This document shows, in pieces, positions 12,696 through 22,643 of a stretch of DNA of 64,000 nucleotides. The notes under the pieces were generated by a model that was given only the letters and a program-made list of their open reading frames with translations, searched no databases and was not told the DNA's origin. A program made the translations under genes and the position numbers. The stretch comes from Parus major (lineage: Eukaryota > Chordata > Aves > Passeriformes > Paridae): contig NC_031769.1 in NCBI RefSeq assembly GCF_001522545.3, positions 4,520,896 to 4,584,895 of the forward strand, written 5' to 3'. Within the stretch, counting starts at the first letter, position 1; each line of letters opens with the position of its first letter.

Positions 12696-12999
12696 CCCAA
12701 AAACCCCTAGGAGAAGAACATGAAGAAGAAAGAAGAAGGACAAGAGATAACACCCTAAATCCTCCATCTTGTCCCCTGCTCTCTAAACTACCTTAAACTC
12801 TAAACCTCAACGTATTCACCCAGTGATTTAAAAAACTTTCTAATCTACACACACTTACGCTTTTAGCTTTTTCTATCTAACTTCAACATTTGTTTTCATG
12901 TATCACCATGAAAACATGCTCATGAATTTCATATTATATGAAATTCAGTCTTTCTTTGAATTCTAGAACTAAATATTAAAAACAAGGGCATACACACTG
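12696..12999. mobile_element. Probable endogenous retrovirus remnant
   Basis: The sequence resembles non-coding ERV/LTR sequence common in songbird genomes: a GAA-rich start, then blocks such as 'ctccatcttgtcccc' and 'tattcacccagtgattta'. No open frame longer than a few dozen codons is present, so nothing here could code for a viral protein. It contains a perfect inverted repeat at 12923-12947. Recognition is by memory of similar sequences, and orientation and family are not settled. It lies between the 300-bp gap and a recognisable minus-strand LTR. Confidence 0.5.
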
Positions 13000-13425
13000 T
13001 ATCTCAGACTCCAACAATAAGGTATAATAATTGTAATTGCAGTGAAAAGGCAGACAACAAAAAGAGAGAAATTAAACCCAAGAAAGACAAGTGGCACACA
13101 ACACAATTTCCCACCACCCAGTGAGTGGTGCCAGCCTGTCCCTGAGCAGCAATCAGGGTCCCCCAGTTTATACACCATCTGCCCCCAGTTTATACACTGA
13201 GCAGGGTGTCCCTCTGGTCAGTGTCCTGGCTATGCTCCCTCCCAGCTCTCTCCTCACTGGCAGAGCATGAGACACTGGAAAGTTGTGATTTAGGGAGAGC
13301 GTAGCTTCCCAACAACTGAAAGATCAATGTGTTATCAAAATTATTCTCATCCTAAATTCAAAACACAGCCCTATACCAGCTGCTAGGAAGAAAATGAAAA
13401 GTTATACACAGCACTGTCTGGTCTG
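13000..13425 (-). mobile_element. Avian ERVL-type LTR, minus orientation
   Basis: Read on the minus strand, this matches the layout of a very common avian LTR. A U3 part carries the reverse of 'cataccagctgctaggaag' and 'gtgttatcaa', then the reverse of 'cctcctcactgg', then a TATA-type segment reading TATAAACTGGGGG, then an R/U5 part. The TATA segment appears twice within 30 bp (reverse complements at about 13163-13171 and 13187-13194), a small internal duplication. The ends are diffuse and no target duplication was found, so the insertion is old. No coding sequence is attached on the right side. Confidence 0.75.
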
Positions 13426-15629
13426 ACCCTTTCTGCAATGCTCCACAAAGCTCTGCTGAAGGCCAGAGGTGTGCCTGACCTTGGCTTGACATTAAAACCT
13501 TGTGGGGATTGAGACAGTAGGGCAGACTCTAAGGATGTGAAGCCCAGGGCAGCTGGTCAGCGCTCTGTACCCTCTCCCAGAGGGTCTGAATCCAGTGTCC
13601 ATTCCTGCCACAGGCATCCAGGTGACTGTGTGTGATTCACCAGGTAAGTGCACTCTGTCCTGGTCAGGCACTGCCCCACAAGGGCAGCCACCCCAGAATA
13701 AGCAGAATAAACACCATCAACCCTAAGAGTGCTATAAACACCACTTCCTGCCTTTGCCTCGGAGCATCTGAGCCTCAGAGCCTCTCTTGAAAGTCACCTG
13801 AAAGGTAAAACCTCTTTCTTCACCTTGAGCATCTCATCCATGTGTGTCAGCACTGGACAGAGATGTGCTCGTGCATCCAGCCTATGATCAAGATGCTTTG
13901 ATATTTCCAGTGCACCATTCAGTTTAAGCTAAAATACAAAACCTGAGGGAAAAAAACAATGACAACACAAAAAGCATGGCATACAACCACATCTCCTTCT
14001 TGTGAGGCTTTTATGTGATGAGCCTCAAAGGGAGAAATTAGGGTCTAGATAAGGCTGCCTCACTGGCATTCAGAGAGCAGAGTGGTTTCCTTGCTGTTCA
14101 CTGTTCATAGCAGCATCTTGACGCTCTTTGGGATATTTTTATTGCTGCTGGTTGTAACTTGGACACACATTGTGTGTAGTCTGAAGGATAAAAATAGCTG
14201 CAGTGCCTATATCTGTCAGAGCAGAGCCAAACCTTTGTTTATCAGTTGCCTTTGGTTTAAATATAGCAGGAAGCCGAGCACTCGAAAGCAGAGGGAAGCT
14301 GTGTGACATGAAATCCACCCAGCTAATTTTAGATCTCTCTCTGCACAACGCTGTGGTGGTGAGGTGGGAGTGTGATTCCACACAGGTGGAAGGGGAAGGA
14401 TGAAAAGGACTGACCCAGTGTGTGCTGTCACTAAACCTGTCACACTTGGCAGCATCTCCCTGGATAAAGGGAGTGTCCCAAAGCTGCCAGCTGGGTTTAG
14501 GGAGAGCATTCAGCCCCCAGCATCGCCCCCATCCCCGAGATGGGGTGGTGGGAGTGTGTGTTGCAGGGCTGCTTGTTTTGGCAGATGTGGTGGTTACAGT
14601 GTGAGCTTTCAGAGAGCAGTAGGAAAGAAAGGAGTGCTCCTCTCTTTTTCCAGTCCCCACCTCCCTGAGTCTTGAGATTTTTGAGGACTATCTGTTGCCT
14701 TGCTCTGTGCAATATGTATTTTAAGAAAGCTCACAGCTTTGCTCTCAAGTGGGAAAAACTTGGAAATACAACTCAGAAGGTTTCAAGATCAGTCTCAAAT
14801 GAAGGAATCAAATACAAATCTGGGTATGTTTTTATCCTATGTTCCTATGAAATCAAAACCCACATGATCATGACCCTTATGCTTCACCCTCAAGGTCTGG
14901 CAGGGATGACATTATAAGAAATAACTTTTCCTGACAGAGGAATAGAGTCACTGGGAATTGGAAGCAATTGTTTCTGGTGGATGAACCTGCAAGGCATAAC
15001 ATCCCTGCCTCAGTTTCCCCAGCTGTCCCCTTCCCCAAAGGGTCCTATTAATACCCTGACCTGGGAGAATTGTTTCCAGCTCTGGAATTCATGTCCTTAT
15101 CTCCACCATTTCTTACTGCACAGAGGAGCTGCTAAGGTTGTCCTAGGCCCTTGGTGAGGGGCTGTGGATATGCAGAGAAAGCACTGAGACTCAGCAGCAG
15201 TTAAATCAGCTTTGCTAGGGGGGTGATTTATATCATGGCACTCCCAATGCCACTCACATCCATTTGCTTTTATAAACCCCCCAGGGCTCCCACCCAAGCC
15301 CCAGAGTGTCAGGATACCCCAGCTGATGCCAAGAACTGTGTCTGACTGCCTGTCCCACCAGGTAGGAGCAATGAGCTCTGCAGCACTGTTTGGCTTCTTC
15401 TCATCTGCTCAGGTCAATGACAACCCCTTGTTAAAGACAGGCAGCTATTTCCAGTGTGTGCCACTCACATACATAAAGTATATTGAAATTAAAGCCAGGT
15501 GCTCAGCTAAGGTGAGCCAGCACAGGCTGGTTCGCTTCAGTGGGCAGACACTCATCTACACCACTGGAAGATCTGGCCCATTTCCTGTAAAATATCTTAT
15601 TTTAGGGGAGCTTTGGTACACTTTTTGTG
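13426..15629. other. Unique non-coding sequence
   Basis: No gene or repeat recognised. Several open frames of 60-170 codons overlap one another on both strands between 14.1 and 14.7 kb, a pattern expected from chance in moderately GC-rich DNA. None shows a recognisable domain or paired splice sites. Confidence 0.5.

Positions 15630-15674
<45 letters not shown>
15630..15674 (+). repeat. (TCTA)n microsatellite
   Basis: About eleven uninterrupted tetranucleotide units of TCTA (GATA on the other strand), ending in a single TTTA variant. Perfect tetranucleotide runs of this length are usually length-polymorphic. In one plus frame it encodes a repeating YLSI peptide, which explains the open frame here and should not be taken for coding sequence. 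Confidence 0.97.
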
Positions 15675-16596
15675 TTATAGCAGGACTGCTTTTACTTGAA
15701 TCCATGATACTCTCATGTCAGAAATAACTCTGCATATCCTCAGAGCTGTTTCGGGGAAGCAAACAGACTTTTAAAGCTGTTTCAATGAATCTTTTCAATT
15801 TGTCACGATGGTGGTGTCACATCCCGTTCCCGTGTGAAATTCTGTGACCTTTAAAATATCCCTGTTTAGAAGACCCATAGGAGGATGATGCTCACCCATG
15901 ATATTGCACACCTGGGTGAGACCAAGGAGGCCTTTATGGATTTCATTTTTTATTATTTTCACGCCTGCATCTTCCAATTTGTGTGTCTGTGTGGGTTTAG
16001 TTGGTTTGCTTTTATTTTCTGGTCTTCACCCATCATCAAATCCGAGGTGCAAACATCTTGAAACTGCAATATTTAAATGTGGGGGTTATTTTCCTGGTTA
16101 AGTAGTGATTTTATGTGCTGAAAGGCAAAACACTGTGGTAACTGCAGCACATCCACTCAGAAGAAGCTGTTCCTTGTTTTCTGGCACAAAGAGCTCCAGC
16201 TGCATCCCTCTCTGCTCTCTGGAGTACAGCAACACCCCACGGGAAACAGAAGGCGATTCAAGTAACTTCATCTCAGCCAGGGAATCGAAGATGGTCCTTG
16301 TACTTCCAAACCTGGCAGGATGGGAAAAAAAACCCTCTGGGCTTTGGGCTAAATATGGTTTTTCCAGGGCAGCTCCAGGCAGCTGGCTGCAGTTCACCCC
16401 CGAGCGCCATCCATCCATCACATCTGCTGGATGTTATTAATGAGCGTGCAGCGGCAGCACCGACAGGCTGGAAGGGGCTCCCCCATCCCCAGCACCAGAC
16501 TGTGGATGGTCTGTGTTCCAGCTGCCATCCCCTCTGTGCCAGGCCCCCTGCCCCGCTGCCTCCTGCCCGCTCCCCTTGGCACATCCGCATCTCCCG
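15675..16596. other. Unique sequence becoming C-rich toward the gap
   Basis: AT-rich until about 16.1 kb, then increasingly C-rich on the plus strand. The final 60 bases before the gap consist mainly of CCCTGCC/CCGCT-like runs. The minus strand there is G-rich and could form quadruplexes, a known cause of sequencing drop-out. No exon is supported. Confidence 0.5.
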
Positions 16597-17117
16597 NNNN
16601 NNNNNNNNNNNNNNNNNNNNNNNNNNNNNNNNNNNNNNNNNNNNNNNNNNNNNNNNNNNNNNNNNNNNNNNNNNNNNNNNNNNNNNNNNNNNNNNNNNNN
16701 NNNNNNNNNNNNNNNNNNNNNNNNNNNNNNNNNNNNNNNNNNNNNNNNNNNNNNNNNNNNNNNNNNNNNNNNNNNNNNNNNNNNNNNNNNNNNNNNNNNN
16801 NNNNNNNNNNNNNNNNNNNNNNNNNNNNNNNNNNNNNNNNNNNNNNNNNNNNNNNNNNNNNNNNNNNNNNNNNNNNNNNNNNNNNNNNNNNNNNNNNNNN
16901 NNNNNNNNNNNNNNNNNNNNNNNNNNNNNNNNNNNNNNNNNNNNNNNNNNNNNNNNNNNNNNNNNNNNNNNNNNNNNNNNNNNNNNNNNNNNNNNNNNNN
17001 NNNNNNNNNNNNNNNNNNNNNNNNNNNNNNNNNNNNNNNNNNNNNNNNNNNNNNNNNNNNNNNNNNNNNNNNNNNNNNNNNNNNNNNNNNNNNNNNNNNN
17101 NNNNNNNNNNNNNNNNN
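16597..17117. other. Assembly gap, 521 N
   Basis: 521 undetermined bases between C-rich flanks. Both flanks carry the 9-mer GGCACATCC (16578-16586 and 17118-17126), suggesting a tandem repeat that was not resolved. Open frames crossing the gap are artefacts. Confidence 0.99.
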
Positions 17118-20100
17118 GGCACATCCACGCTCCCATCACTGAGCATTCAGCGGTGCCTCCTGCTTTGAGCTGACTGTTAAAGGACTGGGATTTTTCCTTT
17201 TTCAATGAAAAGATTCATTGAAACAGATTTTCCACCCTTTCCTAGGGGTGGAGGGGCCATTCTGGTGGGTTGGGTGGGACCTGGGCAGCAATCAAGACAA
17301 AGGGTGTCTAGGAAATGGACACATGAAGTTCAGGAGAGGCATGAAGGTGGAGGTACCCTGCTTGGTGAGGAGGTATCCTGCTTGGTGAGGCTGAAGGACT
17401 TGAGAACAAACCTGGAATGGAATAAATCCTGTAGCAGCACTGCACCTCATGAACCACCAAACACCAGGCAGAGCAGATCTGCACCTCACCACACACCATC
17501 TCTGGAAAACAGCATCTCCTCAGCTCCCACAAAAGTGGTGGCAGAGGGGATTTGGTTGGGTTAGCACCTGCAGGTGAAACATGAGACTTTTAGCTTTGCA
17601 GGGGTTGGTGGAGCAAGATCTTCTGTACCCTTTGAGTGTTTGGAGGAGAAGCATCCTGCCTTTCTTCATCAGTGCCAGGAGCAGGCACCCTAAAGGGTAC
17701 TTTGTGATGTTGCTGGTGGGTTGGTGGGGTCTCTGCTTCCATGCAGAAGAGGACAAACTCAAAGAAGCATCATTAAAAACCTGTGTGGGCAAAGAGTGGT
17801 GCTGGGCTGCCACTGACAGAGCTGCATCTTCTGAGATCATTCCCCAGTGACACTGGGCCGAGTGAGGAATGAAAGGAGCTCTTTCCTCCCAAGACAAATT
17901 TAATGTAATGAAAATAGAGACTTAAGAGAAATATTGCAGGCAGAACCCAAAGTAAATGAAAATAAATTGAAATCCATCCACTCTGGTCCCACAATGTAGC
18001 AGAGCAATTTACTGGTGGATGCATCTTCAGCAAAACCTACTTGTTAATGAAACTGCTTGGTTTAAGGACAAAATACCAATGGAGAAGGGGAAATGAAAAG
18101 TTTTTCTGTCCCCAGTGCAGATCCCATACAATTAAAACTCTTTGATTGCACACATTAATGGAAATGCAGCGAGTAATGGGCTGTGCTAAATGGACCATCC
18201 ACACCCCTCCCCACCCTATTCTCTGTCATCCTGAAAAATGCACTGAAAAAAGTTCTCACCTCCTGACATGGTGAGAAATATTTTTTCCATTGTCCTGATC
18301 CCTTGAGACTTCCCCACCACCAGCAGACACCTGGGAGGGTCTGTCCTTGGGGACATGAGGACAGGTTATTGTGTATCTGCTTCCAGTTTAGGCATCCTGT
18401 GGGATTACTCCATGACACGTGAATTTACAGACAAATGAAATTTGTGAAGCAGCTGAGGACAACTCACAGCTCTGGGTGATGCTAAAGGCTGGCAGGTATC
18501 TGACCCCTGTATCTGTACCCCTGACCCTGGTACAGGACAGCCAGAGAGGAAACATGTTTGCAATCTGTAGGAGCTGTTGAATTGAATTTGGGGAGCTGAT
18601 GGACGAGTGCCAATTTCCACTCCGAGGCAATAACAGATGTTTAATCTGAACTAGTGATCGTGCTCATAGTTTGGCAGAACAACCATATCTGTAAATGCCC
18701 AGCATCTGTAAATCTACTGCTTTTGATGTCAAAGGGTTTTCATGTGTTTTGCAAAGTAAAATATTGACTAAATTATGACCTACTGGAACCTTCTCTGATG
18801 ACTGCTGTGTGCTGGCAGGCGATAAAAAGGGTGGCTGAGCTTTTTTTGCTCAAGTTTGGTTCCAGCAGATATAAAAGAAGCCATTGAATTAATTGGCTAT
18901 AGAATGAGGTTCAGAGGTTGCTTAGAGTGAGCTGTGAGATGAGTTGCTGCATTAAGGTTTATTTTTTAATGCACCCAGTGCAGATAAACCTACAATTTTC
19001 CACAAGTGTTTAAACAGCACTTGGGCTGACATAAACATTGCAAAGGTTCTGGCCTTTAACCTCATGCACTTGAGCCAAAAATTTCTTACAACCCAGCTCA
19101 TTCAACCAGCCTTTTCTTGGTTCCCCAGCTCTTTCCCTTCCTTCACAGATGTTCAGTGTCATGTCTGCAAGGCTCTTAGAAGAAAGACCTTCTCAAACCT
19201 CGATAAATGCAGGTTTTTCTGCACTGAAGTGCATGAGAATTGTCCACAATACATCAACCTGTCCCTGCTGCAAAGTGTGAATGCAGGGCTGTCCCCAGCC
19301 CAAATGGCAGCACTTTAGTGCAGTGCAAATGGTTTTGTGATGGAAAGGCACTGAGGAATGCTGAGTTAGTGACTGGCTCATCAAGAAGAGCTCTGAAGGC
19401 TGAGCTCTCCTCCCTGGTGGATGAAGTTGTTTTCTTTGAAGGACAGGCCTGACCCTTGGGCTGGCTGTGCTGGTGTTGCCAGGCCCAGTTCAGATGCCAG
19501 TACTGCTGGGTAGGAGTTTGCTGAACAGCCTTTTTCTCATTAGGAAATGATCATTTTCAAAGCCAAAGTCCAGCTGGCTTTGGGAACAGAACAGGAATTA
19601 AAGCTGGAGGAAAAAGCTCATCCCTTTCCCTTCTTGTGGTGTGATAACTGGGTCAGTGCTGAAAGCAGTCTCCTCTCCAGTTACAGATGCTGGGATCAAA
19701 CCTCCTGTCTTCCTCAGAGCAGTGATGTGAAAATCAGCCTTCACTCACCTCAGCAGAGCTTCCTTAGTGTGTAACTGTCTGGGTCATTCTGGGTTTTGCC
19801 AGAAAATGTAAAATTCCATGGGTCCCTTGAAATGCTGGGTGGGAAAATCTTTCATATCTCTAAACTCTTCTCAGAAGAGGAAAAAACATCTTAAACATCT
19901 GGGATAGGATTTTTTTATTGTTATTTTTTCAAGCCAAGAAAAGGCATGTCATTATATTTAATGTTGATTGACCAGAGAAGAAAATTGGTTGCTTAGTGTG
20001 TAATGCAAAAAAATTCTAACAATGCATGAGAAATCCTGTAATAACAGACCTGCTTGAGAATTTGAGTGGCATGAAATGTGAAGAGTACTGTTACTTTAAT

Positions 20101-22472
20101 TGTATTTTTATGCAGACATACTCAATTCCTATTAGTGGCAGAGTTGTGTTTGCATTTGGCCAGAGGCAAAGAATTACTAGTGGACAGTTTAATCAGGATG
20201 AAAGAAGGAAAATAAAATTAATGTAGCATGTGCTGGGCTCAGACATTTGTGTTGGAAGAATTTTCACATCTGTATTGTGTGAAGCTTGGTCCTGTTTATT
20301 TTAAAAACCTGAAAATGAGGGTTGAATGATTTCACACTGGAGTTACGGCTGCCAGTCATTTAGTTCAAGGGTTGAGGTTAGTAAATGAATAATTCCATTT
20401 TGCCAGAAGTCTTTGCTGGTAGTCAGTGGTTAAAAATCAAGGGCTGAAGATGTTGCTGCTTTACTCCTGTGTAAATCCACCCTCCATTTTTTATATAATT
20501 ACTGCTTTGAAGTTAAATGTAGATGGGGATCCTGCTGGGCTGGAGAGCCCATAAATACCTGCAGCTATTTAGCAACTGCCCTGAAATATTTCATAACTCC
20601 ATAGGACAGAGCAGAAAGTGGAATCAACTTCCCCGTGTCCTGCCAGTGGGTGGCCAATGCCTGGTTCAGGAGGGGAGCCCCAAAACAGGGCTGACAGCAC
20701 CAGGGATTTGTAGCTGTGTGGTTGCAGCTGAGATCATTGAGATGAGCCAGAAGATGATTCCTCCTGTCCTCAGACAGACCCCTGAGGTGGATGTGTCAGA
20801 TGAGGTGCCCCACAGTGGTGATACTTCTCTGTAAACAGTGGTGATGAAGGCTATGAAGACAGGAGGAATTATAGTCTGAAAATTCTACTTTCCAGGTTTT
20901 TGAAGCAGGTAAAGGTGATTCCCACCATTCCTCCTGACACCCCAGCCAAAAATAAAAATCCCAGCATTTTTAGATCAGCTCTGCCTGTGCTACTCATCCT
21001 CCCAGACCTCCAGCTGACATCATCTGCAGTGACATTGACAACACCCTCTGTGCAGTATTTTCTGAAAAAAACAAAATTGCCTGAAAAAATCTATTACTGG
21101 AATAAAGGGAAAACTGGAGAAAGCTATTCTGCCAAGTGGTAGAATTTGTGTTTATATTTCTATCAGCTCTGGCTTCCCTACAAGAATCTTGCCCTGACAT
21201 GATCAATCAGAGAAAAGGAATTTTCTTTGCTTGGCCTTCATTTATTTTACCATTTAATGCTGAGTCTGTTTAGTCAGGAAGGACTTGCTTCCAGACTGCA
21301 CAGTCAATGAACGATTCATCTTGTCCAAGAGCAAATTAAGCAGAGTGAATAATTAAATGGAAGCACTCAACCAATATTTCTCAGAGCTCTCTTAAACAAT
21401 TCCCCACAGTCTCCTTGCATCCTCTCCCCCAGACAGCTTCAACCCCTCTATTCAGCAGCAGCATGTCCAACACCCAGCCCAGCCCATGCCAACACTGGCC
21501 AAAGGTTATTTCCATCTGGGTGGTCACTGGGGAAGGCTTGGTGGTCTCTCTCCTGTTCCTACGGGAAAAATCTTCTGGACCACAAACCTCCCCCTCCATT
21601 TTGCCAGGATTAATAAGGCCTCCTGGCTGGGAATGGGGTTGGGATTGATTGGGCAGAGTGAATGAGGTTGTCAGAGGAGGTGGCTCTCCTGGGAGAGAGG
21701 GTTCCTGGTGTCAGCACTGCCCTTCAGTGACACGCAGGGCTGTTGGTCTGGAGGACTTCCCGTGTGAGCAGGAAGGGGAATGCTAAATGAGGGTTTCCAG
21801 CATCAGGAGGCTTCAGACAAGGATGCTCAGGCCCTTCCAGGTGAGTGTGGGGAGGGAGGGGTTGTGCTGTATGCAGGCTGGGAGGTGCAGAGGGTGCTGG
21901 TGTTCACTGAGATCAGGCAGAGCAACAATGGGAATCTCAGCTCTCCCAGTGAAATTTCCTTATGAGATGCACAGGCTAAACAAGCAGCAGAGGTTTCTGC
22001 AGGCATGAAGAGCCACATCCTTCCTCACCATTTCCTTCAAATCACCCATCTTGGCCGGGCAGAGCACAATGGGTTTAATTAAAAAGTTCTCGGTCAAAGA
22101 ACTCCCAACTCCAGTTACCACGGAGGCAGCAAAAGCCAAAGACCCAGCTGAGGTCTGAGATGGAAAGAGCTGAGGCCACCTGGCTTGTGACATCACCTGA
22201 GACCACCTCGGTGGTGGCCTAGGACAGAACATGATGCCATGGTTGCTTGGGGGATCCTGACAGTGATTATTGATTTAGTTTCAGGAAGATTTTGGAAAAT
22301 AAAGACAGCAGGTAAAAGATGGAGGAGAAGAGGACTTTGCTAATCACTCAATGTATGTGGTGCTTCTGTGCAATACACTTGCTAGAGTGGGTTGGGAATT
22401 TTTCAGACAAATGTATTTTCTGCAGAAAATTATGATGGTCATAAACCACTTTTCATGAGATTTAGATATACC
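17118..22472. other. Unique non-coding sequence
   Basis: No confirmed gene. Contents worth knowing are a two-copy 20-bp tandem duplication at 17351-17390, an AT-rich repeat-free block at 18640-19040, a cysteine-rich open frame behind a good splice acceptor at 19149 (reported as a finding), and another AT-rich repeat-free block at 20000-20240. Around 22060-22220 there is a somewhat GC-richer patch with a CRE-like TGACATCA and a CCACC/GGTGG inverted repeat. Confidence 0.5.
17351..17390 (+). repeat. 20-bp tandem duplication
   Basis: Two adjacent 20-bp copies beginning AGGTACCCTG and AGGTATCCTG, both ending CTTGGTGAGG, differ at a single base. The unit is not a multiple of three. It is a recent local slippage event with no sign of function. 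Confidence 0.9.
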
Positions 22473-22540
22473 CATAGAATCATTTAGGTTGGAAAAGACT
22501 TTTAACAAGAACATTGAGTACAACTGCAAATTTATGCAGT
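22473..22540 (-). mobile_element. Short CR1 LINE 3' fragment
   Basis: The plus strand reads 'catagaatcatttaggttgg' followed by 'aaaagacttttaacaagaac' and 'attgagtacaactgcaaa'. This matches the reversed 3' end of an older CR1 subfamily whose consensus reads 'gaccttt-aagatcat-gagtccaac'. Only about 65 bp is recognisable. Confidence 0.8.
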
Positions 22541-22600
22541 CTTGGAAATGATTTTAGAGACAGGCAAGACCTTGCTCAGATCTGCATACCTCAGACCAGA

Positions 22601-22643
22601 TTTTTCCAAAATTTTTCCAAATTTTTCCATATTTTTTCCAAAA
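22601..22643 (+). repeat. Degenerate TTTTTCCAAA tandem repeat
   Basis: Four imperfect 10-13-bp units of the form T5-6 CCA2-4 lie in tandem. On the minus strand they translate to a short K/N/W/L-rich peptide, which is an effect of the repeat and not evidence of a gene. Confidence 0.75.

Noticed and set aside
12325..12767. Open frames of 103-142 codons around 12.4-12.7 kb
   Set aside because: They consist almost entirely of the 300-bp N gap.
16273..17205. Open frames of 209-310 codons on both strands
   Set aside because: Most of their length is the 521-bp run of N, which contains no stop codons by definition.
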